A DNA stretch of 64,000 nucleotides from Piezodorus guildinii (lineage: Eukaryota; Arthropoda; Insecta; Hemiptera; Pentatomidae), in contig CM041292.1 in NCBI GenBank assembly GCA_023052935.1, forward strand, positions 33,834,386 through 33,898,385, read 5' to 3'. Every line of letters starts with the position of its first letter. The first letter of the stretch is position 1. Both the position numbers and the translations under genes were made by a program. The notes beneath the pieces are model-generated. The model did not search any database. It had not been told where the DNA came from and was given only the letters and a program-made list of their open reading frames with translations. Below are positions 21,974-33,546 of this stretch, piece by piece.

Positions 21974-24418
21974 ATGACCTCACCTAACTCCTTATCTATT
22001 CTCCTATGGAATGCGAATGGTGTTAGAACTCACACTGACGAACTTACAGCCTTACTCCAAGACAAAAAAGTTGACGTTGCACTCATTACTGAATCTAGAC
22101 TAACCACTAAACAGTACTTCAAAATACCTGAATACACAACATACCGGACAAACCATCCAGACGGCAAAGCGCATGCCGGTACTGCTGTCATTGTCAACCG
22201 ATCCCTCTCCCATCACTTACACCCACTTCCCGCCCACGATTTCCTACAAGCCACCTCTATTATAATCAAGACCTTTTCCTTTCCGCTAGTCATCGCATCA
22301 GCATACTGCCCTCCTAAAAATTCTATTTCTATTATCCAATTTGGTTCCTTCCTCAACTCATTGGGGAATCACTTTATTCTGGGTGCAGACTTAAACGCGA
22401 AGCACCAACAATGGGGTTGCAGAACCACAAATACTCGTGGACGGACATTGCAGTCTGCACTCAACTCCAGACGCCTTAATCTCCTACCTCCCGATTCTCC
22501 TACCTACTGGCCAACAGATCCTAACCGTAATCCAGACATCCTCGACTTCTTCATCCACAGCGGATTAGGCTCCCTGAACTATTCCGTAACTCGCCTTGAT
22601 GAACTATCCTCTGATCATAGTCCATTAATCCTAAATGTATCCATGACTCCTATTCCGAAACCTTTCCCACCGCCATTCATCAGAGGCCCCATCAACTGGA
22701 ACATCTTCCGCGAAATCCTCACCAATGATATCGACCTCAGAGTAACTCTCAAAACCCCTTCTGACCTTGATGATGCCGTATATTCCTTTACAACCTTGAT
22801 TCAACAAGCTGCCTGGACTGCCTCCTTTCCTAAACAATCCCAAATTATTCCTTACAAATGCCATTTACCACAACACCTGACGGACCTCATCAACACCAAA
22901 CGCCGAGCCAGAACATTATGGCAACGCACCCGCCACCCAGAAGATCGTCGCTCTTATAACTTTTATTGTAGAAAATTAAAGCGGGAGTTGGCGACCTTTC
23001 GTTCCCAATCCTAAAATTCCTACCTCTCCTCTCTCCCGACTCGTGACAATTCCCTGTGGAATGTCACGAAGAGAATCCTGAATACTCACACGATTTCCCA
23101 TCCTCTCCTGCGCGGTGATAGTTCCTGGGCTGCTTCTGACAAGGATAAGGCCCAGGAATTTGCACAGCACCTTTCCAAAGTTTTCACTCCTCATCCTGAG
23201 TTGAATCCAAACCATACTTCAACAGTTGAACAGTTCCTTACTTCGCCAATACCACTCTCCTTACCTCCTAAAGCAGTTAATCCCTCTGAGGTCAAATATC
23301 TTCTTAAAAAGCTTCCTCTCCGTAAATCCCCTGGATATGATCTCCTCACGCCTCAGATCTTAAGACAACTTCCACAGAAAGCCATTACATTCCTTACATA
23401 TCTTTATAACAGTATCCTACGCACTACCTATTTTCCTCTCTTATGGAAACATTCAACTATCATCCTTTTCCTGAAACCAGGCAAACCTTCCAACAGCACG
23501 TCATCTTACAGACCTATTAGCCTACTTCCGATCCTCTCAAAAATTTTCGAAAAGCTCCTACTAAAACGAATCCTAGATAAATTTAAAAATTTTCCTTCCC
23601 ATCAGTTTGGATTTCGTTCTCAACATTCCACAGTTCAGCAAGGACTCCGAGTTGTGGATCACATTTCCTCTGCCCTTGAGTGCAAGGAGTATTGTTCGGG
23701 TGCCTTTCTGGATATAGCTCAAGCTTTTGACCGGGTGTGGCACCCGGGATTGCTCTTTAAGCTCAAAACCCATTTACCTCAATCCTTATACCTAATCCTC
23801 CAATCCTATTTATCAAACCGCTCCTTCCGAGTTCGCTGTGGTTCCGAATTTTCCAAACATTATACTGTTGAGGCCGGTGTTCCTCAAGGCAGCGTCCTGT
23901 CCAACAGTTAAATTCAATTCCATACCGCTTCCTTCCTCAGACACAGTCCGGTACCTTGGCTTTTTACTAGACAAAAGACTGACGTGGAACCCACATACGA
24001 GACTTAAAAGGATAGAACTCAACCGCAGATTCGGCCGGTTATACAAATTACTAAACAGAAAATCTCATCTTACAGTCGACAACAAATTACTAATATATAA
24101 GACAGTACTGAAACCTATATGGACCTACGGACTTGAACTATGGGGACAACTAAACATTCTAACATCAAACGTATCCAATCCTTCCAATCCAAAGTCCTCC
24201 GAACAATAGTTAATGCTCCTTATTACGTTACCAACTGTACCCTACACCATGACCTTAATATTCCATTTATTTTAGACCTGGTACCATCCAAATTCTCCAA
24301 ATTCCATCAGAACCTTCTTCATCATCCTAATCCTCTTGCTCAATCGCTTTCCAGCTTCACCCATCTCTACAATCCTCCTCGAAGATTGAAACGGCAGTGG
24401 CCCCGCGACGTTTTGTAA
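21974..24418 (+). pseudogene. LINE ORF2 (endonuclease-reverse transcriptase), broken
   Basis: Would nick the target DNA and copy the element RNA. Endonuclease motifs are complete: WNANG (residue 12), ITESRL (Glu40), LGADLNAKH, ILDFF and SSDHSP (Asp214, His215). Lesions: (1) a single in-frame TAA at 23012-23014, after which the same frame runs on to 23911; (2) an internal deletion at about 23895-23905, joining GVPQGSVL directly to SCPTVKF and removing the YADD catalytic box, with shared 'tcctg' at the join suggesting microhomology; (3) a one-base deletion near 24140 (ELWG to TTKHSNIK). The palm motifs GAFLDIAQAFDRVW and YRPISLLPILSKIFEKLL remain. The C-terminus ends at PPRRLKRQWPRDVL. Relatives at 51498-52653 keep the YSDD version of the deleted box. 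Not functional. Confidence 0.9.
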
Positions 24419-24882
24419 ACATTTATCTGGAGTTCTGTCACTGGTCAGATCCTCCACTCATGTACTGTATGTTTGTGGCTATTCCGTCTGGCTCGGCCTC
24501 CACTGGCTTACACCAGTGAAGCGCTGAGTGAGAGGCGCTGGGATCTCTTGGATTCGGCTTCTCCTCCCACTTGTGGAGGGAGCAGCCGAGTCTAGGGTCC
24601 CTTTGGCTGATTGTATATATTGTATATAGTTAAGTTTGCTTGTATGATTTTTATTAATTTCCCAACTTGTATTTATCTCTACTACATGTTGTTGTTTTGA
24701 TTTGTTTCTTGTTTTTTTTTTGTATATATTTGAATTTATTTATTTCCGATTTTATGTAATTTGACTTTATCATTATTGGCTGTATATATTGTATGAATGT
24801 GTACTACATCTCTATTACTACTGTTCATTATGCAACAAATTGTAATATTTCTCAATAAAAAAAAAAAAAAAAAAAAAAAAAA
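24419..24882 (+). other. 3' UTR and poly(A) tail of LINE L1
   Basis: Includes 'gtgagaggcgctgggatc' and a 'tgtatatattgtatatag' stretch and ends in 'caataaaa' plus about 26 A. A minus-strand homologue of this UTR lies at about 37720-37975. Confidence 0.8.
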
Positions 24883-24886
24883 TTCT

Positions 24887-25630
24887 AAATTCCTTACCTA
24901 AGATTTTTTTCAACCGTTATCTTTCTTTGTTATCGCACTTTTTTATAATATTTTAATAGAAGAAGGTTGATAAAGAATAATAACATGTTCTATGTTGTAT
25001 CAGTCAGTGTGTGAATACCTTTGGAGCAGAACAGAGAGAATACAGTGTGTTACCATGCGAATATCATTATCGTTTACCTTACTATTTATAAAGTATCACT
25101 GAAATTTGTAGGTTATACTATTACATTCTTGTTCGTTTGTCACCCTCTAGATAAAATATACCAATTAATTCCACAACCAACCAAGAAACTAACCCTAAAG
25201 TTCAAGTTCTGTGGATCAGTTCGCCTTCGGCATAGTGTAAGGAAATCATTAGGACAAACTCGATAGCCCTAACATATGTACTGTACGTTTAACAATCACT
25301 CTATTATCAGAAGAAGTTTCTATTTACAACCATCAAAACTCAACTACTAATTTTCATTATTATTCTCTTAAACAGTTTAGATCATCATGAAGTGAAAGGT
25401 TATTTTTTTGTGGATAAAAGTTAAATAGCGTGCCATATTACAGATTTTGGAAGAAACCCTTTCACCGTAGGAGAATAAAGTAAAAAAAGAAATTCTAAGG
25501 AAAAAAAAAATAGAAAGAAGGAATAGAAAAATTGGTAATTGGATCTGACTGTCTTTGGATTTATATGAATGAAACCATTTCTATGAACAAACCAACCTTT
25601 TATGCCGTATTGAAAACATATTTTTTATAT
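24887..25630. other. No recognised gene
   Basis: AT-rich, non-coding. The 81-codon frame at 25021-25266 has no recognisable domain. Confidence 0.4.
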
Positions 25631-25634
25631 ATTT

Positions 25635-26320
25635 TACTTTTACTTATCTATTTATGAAATATATAGTAAGAGAAGCTATCGATTTTTTATCGAATTTTTG
25701 AAACCGAGTTTTAGGGTGACTTGAATCCTTAGAGCATCATTTTCTCAAAATAAGCTCCATCGATTTCGATCAAACTCGCTATATCGATGTAGAATCTAAC
25801 GGGATTTGATATAATGCAATTCTTTTTTTTTTTTTTAATAGTCTGAGAGGGGATGGCGAATTTTTGAATTTTCATACTCCAAAGTATCTTTTTAGATTCG
25901 AAAAAATAACTATTATATCTTATTACCATTGATAAAACTGGTAAATATATAATTTGATACCTACATACATATATATATATATATTTATTTTATTTTTTTT
26001 TTATCTAAACACAATACTAACATAGATGTATAATAAACCGTTGGGAAGATGAGGATTCTAGAAAAAGAAAACATTATCTTACTATCATAGTTGTAGACGG
26101 TAATATAAAGGTATGAACACATACGGCTTCAACTTAAGTGATTATTGTATATAAAAAATATATATTGTTATGTTATTTAATTTAAAGCATATGTTTCCAA
26201 AGAAACTGAATATATTTCGTTGACTTTTTTTTTAACTTTAACTTTATTTAAAGGTTCTGAAATTGATTTTAAAACAGAGGTAAGTGAAAGCGCGTGTGTT
26301 GAGCGCACAAGATTTTTTAT
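25635..26320 (+). repeat. Repeat family C, copy 2
   Basis: Starts at the degraded end 'atatatagtaagagaagcta', runs through 'gatcaaactcgctatatcga' and ends with 'gaggtaagtgaaag' ... 'tgagcgcacaagatttttta'. It is shorter than copies at 53.5 and 57.4 kb because the segment with the (GT)n microsatellite is absent. Confidence 0.7.
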
Positions 26321-26438
26321 AGGAAAAATTCTGTATCTTCATATATTTCAATGCAATACAGAGGGATTTAAACCTGAGGACATTAAAATCAATATGACAA
26401 TAAATGTTGATATTTTCATATTATTATGTATTATATTT

Positions 26439-26727
26439 GTTTGTTTATTTATTTAACGTCACTTTATGCTACCATGGCTAATCGGACGATGCTACAGAGG
26501 GAGCCCTAAATATTGCCTATCCAGGTTTTAAAAGGATAGGGATCTTTAACGAGTACCTGACATCGCACAGGTTCGGGACCACTTCTTAACGTCCCCTTCG
26601 AAGGACGGCCTAACTAAGGATTTTTTACTCCCATTAAAAAATCCTAGGACTACCTGCGGGTTTGAACCCCTGGCCTTTGGCATAGGAGGCTATTATGCTA
26701 ACCAACGAGCTACAAGTGATCCCATTT
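26439..26727 (-). mobile_element. SINE family C with target duplication
   Basis: On the minus strand: a tRNA-like head 'tagctcgttggttagca' (A box) and 'ggttcaaaccc' (B box), the body 'aagatccctatccttttaaa' and 'cgtccgattagccatgg', and a (TAAA)-like tail. It is flanked by ATTATATTT (26430-26438 and 26728-26736). Relatives: 6955-7080, 59455-59630, 60545-60755. Confidence 0.85.
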
Positions 26728-26739
26728 ATTATATTTATT

Positions 26740-27146
26740 TCGCAGAATAATCGGAAATAGTTTGTTCCTTCAATGGATGTATGATACAAATCAGTATCTA
26801 CTTGCGAGATTGTTGTCGTGCACTGTTTTTTGTCGGTCAGCCCAACGTAATTGCTTACAGAGTTAATTTAGGTTTTCCAGACCGGGACGCTTTTGTTCAA
26901 GCAAGTTATTTATCTTTTTTTAGGACTGTGTTGGCCTATTTTTGTTTCAACTTTTTGTTTGTCCAAGGTTAACTGAGAATCATTATGAATCTCCTTCAAA
27001 CGCATATTATAAAAAGGAGCATGTAACGACCAGAAGACATTACATTAAACTAATAAGTTTTTAACTAACGACTACATTTAGCTAAACTGGAGATATAATT
27101 TTGATGTACTACAAAATTAAACCGTGAAAAAAGGTAACAAATACAA

Positions 27147-27204
<58 letters not shown>

Positions 27205-27345
27205 TAGAGAAGTCTAGGAGTATTAGTACTGTTAGATGTTTGTTGTAGGGTTGAACTATTTTTTTTTTTTATATATATTTTTTTTTTTATTAATTTACAT
27301 TCTCGGCAAGATATAAATTCTATATTAGGTCATATCTAATTTTAT
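26740..27345. other. No gene; contains an (AT)n microsatellite
   Basis: AT-rich DNA with (AT)n at 27149-27204. The 63-codon frame at 26781-26972 has no recognisable domain. Confidence 0.45.
27149..27204. repeat. (AT)n microsatellite
   Basis: Almost pure AT dinucleotide repeat. Confidence 0.95.
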
Positions 27346-27359
27346 TCTTAGGAATCTAG

Positions 27360-27503
27360 ACACTATTTAACGAGGACCGGACTCCACCACCCTGGGTAGA
27401 TCAGTTCACAACAACCCTAACCAATTTTATGAACACTATCACAAATCAAATAACCCAACTTATTCAGACAGTCGTTTCTCTCTTCACCAACAAACATGCG
27501 TAA
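27360..27503 (+). pseudogene. C-terminal remnant of LINE L2 ORF1
   Basis: Forty-seven codons open from 27360 to TAA at 27501-27503, reading TLFNEDRTPPPWVDQFTTTL and then a hydrophobic tail NQITQLIQTVVSLF. The tail resembles the Leu/Ile-rich end of the L1 ORF1 protein (SLVMPLITILTNLVSNLIP). It overlaps the ORF2 start by 8 bases (ATGCGTAA). The rest of ORF1, including the zinc knuckles, was lost by 5' truncation. Confidence 0.75.
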
Positions 27504-30117
27504 TCAGCATACCATCATAAATTTCAACGCCAACGGATTTTTAAAACGCAAAGAGGAAATCGAAGTGTTATTATCTTTAACTCGCCCGTCTATCGCGGTC
27601 TTCACCGATACAAAATTAGTACCAGAAGTACAAATTTGTGGTTACTCGACAATCTCCGATGATAGTCAGGACCCGCATGGAGGAGTACTAATAGCAGTTC
27701 GGAAGGGAATAGTATGGAAGAAAGTATCTCCGTTAACCTCAGTAATTGACAAAACCATTCATCATGTCACTGTTCAAATACGTTTAGGACAACCAATATT
27801 TATTACAGGAATGTACAGACGTCCACGTAGTTCGCTGGTGGAATTTAATCGAATAATGGTGGAATGTAGTAAGAAAAGCAATCACTGGATTATCGGAGAT
27901 TTAAATGCTCGCCATTCGCAATGGCATAATAACAAAAGCAATAAAGCGGGCCAATTCATTCTCAAATCAGCTTTTACTGTGATCCACCCTTCCTCTCCTA
28001 CTTTTAGGCATTCAGCTAACCCTTCACCGACCTCAACCATCGACCTGATCCTGACACGACAACCTCACAAAATCACTGCATGTGAAGCTCTTGACTTCAT
28101 TTCGTCAGACCACCGTCCGGTATATTATGAATTAATGGGTAAAATGGAGAAGCCAAAACCGACAAACTACAGTTACCGACAGGCAGATTGGGATATGTAC
28201 CGGAACATAGTCCAGAACCAACTCGGTTGCGTTCCAAAATTGACCACAAAGGAAGACGTTGATTCGTACATAATTGATTTCACTAATAAGGTAGTAAACG
28301 CTGCAAATGCCGCAATTCCGAAATACGCACCAGTTCCTCCTTTCTTACAATCACCCCCCGATCACATTCTGCAACTCATTGCGCTACGCAACAAATGGAA
28401 GAACAAGTGGTATCGTACTAAAAACCCTGGTATAAAGAGCACGGTCAACGCGCTGACATCACAAATTCGCAGGCTGATGAAAATATGGAAATCGAGTTTG
28501 TGGCAGGATAAACTTAATGCAACACATGGGGATCATAGGAAGTTTTGGAAACTTTTACGCACATCAACAAAAAAGGTGTCTTCAGTAAGGATCCATGATG
28601 GTGATAATATCATGCATACAGATAAGCAAGCGGACATACTCGCTGAATATTACGAGAAAAGCTTTCAAAACCAAGCTTCATACGATCTGCCCCATGAAGA
28701 GTTCCCTCACCAGCAAAACTTTATGTTTGTATCACCTAAAAAACTTAAAACGATCCTTCGCAGAACAAAGGGTAATAAGGCACCAGGAAATGATGGGATT
28801 CAAACAATCTTATTAAAACAATTACCGAAGAAAGGTATCATTCACTTGGCAAATCTTTACAACTCCTGCTTCCGTTTAAGATATTATCCAGATACATGGA
28901 AAAAGGCCATTCTCATACCTTTGCTGAAGCCAGCAAAAAATGGAGACAAACCAGAACATTACCGCCCGGTATGTTTGCTGCCACATTTAGGAAAAATTTT
29001 CGAAAAAGTAATTATCAACTACTTAAGAGATTTCTGCACGGATCACGACATTATTCCTCCCGAGCAAACAGGGTTCCAATGTCAGTTAAGTACTGAGCAT
29101 CCACTGATAAGGCTACAAGCGGACGTTACAAGAAACCTAAGAAATAATCTGGCCACAGCAATGATTTCTATGGATTGTTCTAAAGCCTTCGACTCTGTGT
29201 CGCATGGATCGCTATGTCAACAACTCATGACCTTAGACTGTCCGGAGCAACTTTTCTCAATCATAAAGTCATTCCTTATGAAGAGGGATGTCTCGGTCAA
29301 GGTGGGAAACAGTTTATCCAAGCCCATAATAGTGAATCGTGGGGTTCCCCAAGGTGCCGTCCTCTCTCCAATTTTATTTAACTTGTACACGGCTCGCGTA
29401 GTAGGAGAAAACTACGATCATTGCAAAGTAATGGCGTACGCTGATGACATTGCCATTTATAGTTCAAGTACTAACTCATCCAAGGCAATGGCGTATGCTG
29501 AAACCACTGCAAACAAAATAGTGGAAAAGCTCCGATTTTTAAATATAATCGCAAATCCTGAGAAAACGGATGGTATAATTTTTTCTTTCCAAAAAAATAA
29601 AAAGAAATTACCTAAAAAGTTTACGATAGAAAATGTAAAGAAATCCATTTCCAGGACAATATTATACCTAGGAATCAAATTTGACCGACACTTGACTTTT
29701 GCAGGTCACTTTAGAAAAAAACTAAATCATGTTAGAAACAAGTCGTACAGACTAGCCCATCTCCTCACCTCGCCACACTTAAGTTTGCGACTGAAAATCA
29801 TTATTTACAGCAGCTTCATCCGGCCAGCTCTGCTGTACGGTGCTCCTATGTTTCCTCATATCACACAGCACACAGCGAAGAAATTACAGCAATTTCAAAA
29901 TGGGGTGGTCAAAAAAATATGCAGAAGCACTTCACTCTGGAGGGAAAAAACTCTCAATGTTCATATAATTTTGAACATCCCAACTGTGCAATAGTTTATG
30001 AAGCGACGCCAGGTTAAGTTTTTTGAGACTATAAAACAAATTGCGAATCCGCTAGTTTCTAGCTTAATACCTCCACCAGCCCCGAAACGGTGGCAAAATG
30101 CTGTTTTATCTGAGTAA
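27496..30117 (+). pseudogene. LINE L2 ORF2, endonuclease-reverse transcriptase, one late stop
   Basis: Open for 832 codons (27496-29994), then TAG at 29992-29994, after which the same frame continues with FMKRRQVKFFETIKQIANPL to TAA at 30115-30117. The original protein was about 873 residues. Endonuclease: NFNANG (11-14), FTDTKL (Asp38 where the family has the metal-binding Glu), GDLNARH, SSDHRP. Reverse transcriptase: YRPVCLLPHLGKIFEKV, SMDCSKAFDSVSHGS (Asp560), GVPQGAVLSPILFNLY, MAYADDIAIYSS (Asp650, Asp651), YLGIKFDRHLTF. The catalytic Asp residues of the polymerase are all present. Only the last ~41 residues are cut off, so reverse transcriptase activity might persist; the Glu-to-Asp change may weaken the endonuclease. 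Translation probably depends on reinitiation at the overlapping ORF1 stop. Confidence 0.92.
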
Positions 30118-30477
30118 GTTATTATAGAATAAGATAGGCTTTAGAGGTAATTTTAAGGACACCAAACAGCCAGAAGCGAGCCCCGTCACAGATATACTTC
30201 ATTTTGAAAATAATTTTAAAACATTTAAGAACTCCGTAATTCCTTAAAATGTATGCAAGTTACAGAAAAAGGAATAATTTAGTAACGAAAACGATTAATT
30301 AAGAATTTTAAATTAAGGGGATAAGGAAAAAAAAAAAAAAAAAAAATCTTAGTCCCAGCATAAAGTGTTTTTTATCCTCTTGATTAAAAAATACAAAAAT
30401 TAATTTTGATAAACCTAAATATATTTGAATTACATCATATTTTTTTATCCTAAACTATCAATTGAATAAAATGAAAT

Positions 30478-30508
30478 AACGTTTCGACCATTTTTAGAAC
30501 ACCTCAAG
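30478..30508 (-). ncRNA. Possible degraded hammerhead-like motif l
   Basis: On the minus strand: CUUGAGGU, a weak hairpin (GUUC/GGUC, three pairs), then GAAACGUU. The outer stem is poor. It is listed because the 8-nt/8-nt spacing and the H-type base after GU fit the pattern. Confidence 0.3.
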
Positions 30509-30663
30509 ACATAGCAGTTAGATACAGATGTATACTTAATTGTCATCAATAAATTCAAATAAAAATTAATTAATATATACTAATTTGAGGATGTATAGTC
30601 GACTGTTAAAATTATCGTAGGTAGAAATAATCGGGAGTCAGTCGTATTTGAATATTTTAATTT

Positions 30664-30705
30664 TGCCAACGTTTCGGCTCAAACTTGTGAACCATCATAA
30701 GGGCA
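30664..30705 (-). ncRNA. Hammerhead-like motif f
   Basis: On the minus strand: outer stem UGCC/GGCA (four pairs), core CUUAUGA+U (G5 changed to U), inner stem GGUUC/GAGCC (five pairs with one wobble), then GAAACGUU. Same subfamily as motif b. The first 8-nt strand differs at two bases from an active core, so it is probably inactive. Confidence 0.5.
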
Positions 30706-31283
30706 TCACTGAGCCATGTCCAAGCATAAACTGCTTTATGACTTCCGATTATTTCCAACTACAAAAGTAATGTTTATATACATCTATTTTTGGTTGACAT
30801 GACATTGGAAAATTAGAATGTTTTAATTGAAAAAATAAATAAGTATTTTCTTGATATACTTAGATAGACATAACGTTAACAGATTTTCCTAAGAAGATAG
30901 TATATATTAATTCATTAATGCCCTTTTAATTAGATGATATATTTTAGTCATGCTTTTGTACATCTAATTGAGACATTGATTTCCAAAAGGTACTTAAGAA
31001 TATTTTTCACAAAAGTGACTAAGAGTTTGCTTCATACATGCATTTAAATAGCAGTATAAATGTCGAAACAATTTTAAAATAGCAGATATAATTAGTTTAC
31101 AGATAAGAATTACAATACAAAAATACACCGGATGGCGGTCAGTTAATAATTATTCCCGCCACCCTGACTAATTCCTTTCAGTGAAACTATTTTAGTTTAT
31201 GTGATAGTGAAATAGAAAAACTTCTTTAGCAATCATTGACGAAATGATTTTTATATAAATTTCATTTATAAATAAAGAAATCA

Positions 31284-31285
<2 letters not shown>

Positions 31286-31335
<50 letters not shown>
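31286..31335. repeat. (TA)n microsatellite
   Basis: Pure TA repeat inside the segment that separates blocks A1 and B1. Confidence 0.95.
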
Positions 31336-31337
<2 letters not shown>

Positions 31338-31454
31338 CCAATATATTGTGCAATATATAAATATATATAATCTGAAGAAAAGAAATATTATAATCTGAGG
31401 GAAAGAAATACCTCGAAACGTCATTAAAGTATTATTTATGTTAATATAAATAAA

Positions 31455-31870
31455 AAAAAAATCTGCATATTATTACACAATGGTTTATTATTTCCAAATA
31501 ATAATATTAGGGTATAACTGTTTATATGACTATCGGTAGGCAATTAAGTAATATGAAAAGCACTAATTCAAAGCATCATATCATAACACTACCACTGTTT
31601 TCAAAACGCAATGTCTAAGCTAGTTGTAAACCAAATTCAATGATTCTTTTTTCGTTTGGTTCAAAATTTAGTTCTCTATTAAATGGCACTAAAAGCAAAA
31701 AAATGTTGTATTTATTCATTTTTTATTAGGAGAAACGGATTTTTTATTCGTTATTCGGATTCTACGCATCTTGAAACGTAAGCTCTCAAATTTTGAGCAG
31801 GGGTAATTTTTTTGTTGTTTTTTTTCGTCTATTACAAATGTTGATTATTGAAAATAATGAACCAAAAGAG
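31455..31870 (+). repeat. Family D copy, longest in the window
   Basis: 'ttattacacaatggtttatt', 'gcaattaagtaatatgaaaa', 'cgttattcggattctacg' and 'gtaagctctcaaattttgag', followed by a T-run and 'cgtctattacaaatgttg', in the same order as 1995-2240. The class is unknown. Confidence 0.55.
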
Positions 31871-33259
31871 AAGAGAAAGTTCCAATTATTTCATTCATAA
31901 TTAAATTTACTCTTCTATAATAATAATTGACATTATAATATAGTTTAATATATAAGAATATACAATAAAATAGGAATTACGTTAAAAGGGATATTATTCT
32001 TAATTTTGAAGTGAATATTAGTTTAGTGAAAACTCATTTTTTAACTAAATATCTGAAGCGGAAGTTGTATAACTGTTTACGAAATCTCCACCAACTTCGA
32101 ATTTAATAAGACTTCGAATCTTTTATAGACGGCGAGTTACATGATGTTTGTTTTATGAAATATAAATTGGGCTTGATGGGCACTGCTTTCTGACGTCCGA
32201 TTATTTCCAACTACAAAAGTAATGTTTATATACATCTATATTTGGTTGACATGACATTGGAAAATTAAAATGTTTTAATTTAAAAAAAAAATAAGTATTT
32301 TCTTGATATACTTAGATAGACATAACGTAAACAGATTTTCCTAAGAAGATAGTATATATTAATTCATTAATGTCCATTTAATTAAATGATATATTTTAGT
32401 CTTGCCTTTGTACTTCTAATTGAGACATTGATTTCCAAAAGGTACTTAAGGATATTTTTCAGAAAAGTGACTAAGAGTTTGCTTCATACATGTATTTAAA
32501 TATCAGTATAAATGTTGAAACAATTTTATAATAGCAGATATAATTAGTTGACCGATAAGAATTACTATACAAAAATAGACCGGATGGCGGTCAGTTTTTT
32601 TTTTGTTTTTTTTCGTCCATTACAAAGGTTGATTATTGAAAATAATGAACCAAAAGAGAAGATAAAGTTTATTCCAATTATTCCATTCATAATTAAATTT
32701 ACTCTTCTATAATAATAATTGACATCATAATATAGTTTAATATATAAGAATATACAATAAAATAGGAATTTCGTTAAAAGGGATATTATTCTTAATTTTG
32801 AAGTGAATATTAGTTTAGTGAAAACTCATTTTTTAACTAAATATCTGAAGCGGGAGTTATATAACTGTTTACGAAATCTCCATCAACTTCGAATTTAATA
32901 AGACTTCGAATCTTTTATAGACTGCGAGTTACATGATGTTTGTTTTATGAAATATAAATTGGGCTTGATGGACACTGTTATCTGACGCTTCTGAAGATGA
33001 AGTGTGTAATGAAGACCTCATGACAGCCCATTACCAGAGGAAATTTAGAAGGGAGTATGTGACTTTCTTACCCAACGATGACAGATAAAGTGTTGTACCT
33101 ACTTGTGTTATAACTTGTACCCTGTGTATTGCAAGTATATGATTATATAACTGATCTTATAGTATGTGTGATTTTTTTTTCTTTCATGCTGGTTTGCAAG
33201 AAGATCCATCTCACGTTAATGGTGATTCGAAGCAACAAATTATATAATCAGTAGTTGGT

Positions 33260-33415
33260 GAATGAATGTAGGTATAATAAGACTCCAAAATACATCTTTG
33301 GGGACCCTAAAACGTGTATTTCCGTTAAAAATTGGAATCTGAAAATGTTCACGATCGCAATACTTTCACTTACCATATATTTCATATATAAGTTAGTGAA
33401 AGTAAAAATGTGCTG
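33260..33415 (-). repeat. Repeat family C, end fragment (copy 3a)
   Basis: The minus strand shows the family's start: 'actttcactaac' ... 'gtaagtgaaagtattgcgat', 'attggaa' context, then 'ggtccccaaag'-like sequence. The small plus-strand frame 33255-33458 is a chance frame across it. Confidence 0.65.
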
Positions 33416-33546
33416 TGCGAATTATTTAACGTTAAATTTGATGACTTACATTGATTAAAATTCAGAAAATATAAAACTAATAAAATAGATTTTGATAAAC
33501 ACTATTCATTTTATATATAGTAATATAACTATAGAACCTATTGCAT

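Larger units (their letters stand above)
20422..24882 (+). mobile_element. Jockey-clade LINE, nearly full length (element L1)
   Basis: About 4.4 kb: a short 5' UTR, ORF1 (20675-21973), ORF2 (21974-24418, broken), a 3' UTR and a poly(A) tail (about 24855-24882). The 3' boundary is certain. The 5' boundary is inferred from a possible 6-bp target duplication AATTCT at 20416-20421 and 24881-24886, and the tail overlap weakens this. It is the longest element in the window and belongs to the same lineage as the J1 fragments, but as a separate subfamily. ORF2 damage makes it non-autonomous. Confidence 0.85.
27352..30346 (+). mobile_element. Jockey-clade LINE L2, truncated within ORF1, ORF2 nearly intact
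   Basis: About 3 kb: the last codons of ORF1, ORF2, a ~230-bp 3' UTR and a poly(A) tail (about 30327-30346). It is flanked by the 6-bp direct repeat TCTTAG (27346-27351 and 30347-30352), consistent with a 5'-truncated insertion. The protein differs clearly from L1, so this is a second Jockey-type family. Confidence 0.85.
30740..32990 (+). repeat. Tandem segmental duplication (A1-x-B1-A2-B2)
   Basis: Block A (30740-31142 and 32191-32594, about 400 bp) and block B (31808-32194 and 32600-32990, about 390 bp) each occur twice in the same orientation with a few percent mismatch by eye. The order is A1, 665 bp of unique DNA (x), B1, A2, B2. The second unit lacks x. x holds a family D copy and a (TA)n microsatellite, so it was either inserted into unit 1 or deleted from unit 2. 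Confidence 0.85.

Noticed and set aside
20422..24882. Domesticated or host gene reading of ORF1
   Set aside because: The protein sits directly before an endonuclease-reverse transcriptase frame with TAAATG coupling and a downstream poly(A); it is a standard LINE ORF1.
31395..31426. Another hammerhead-like site ('ctgagg' ... 'cctcgaaacgtc')
   Set aside because: The first core strand is reduced to CU and only the hairpin and GAAACGUC remain. Too degraded to list as a copy.
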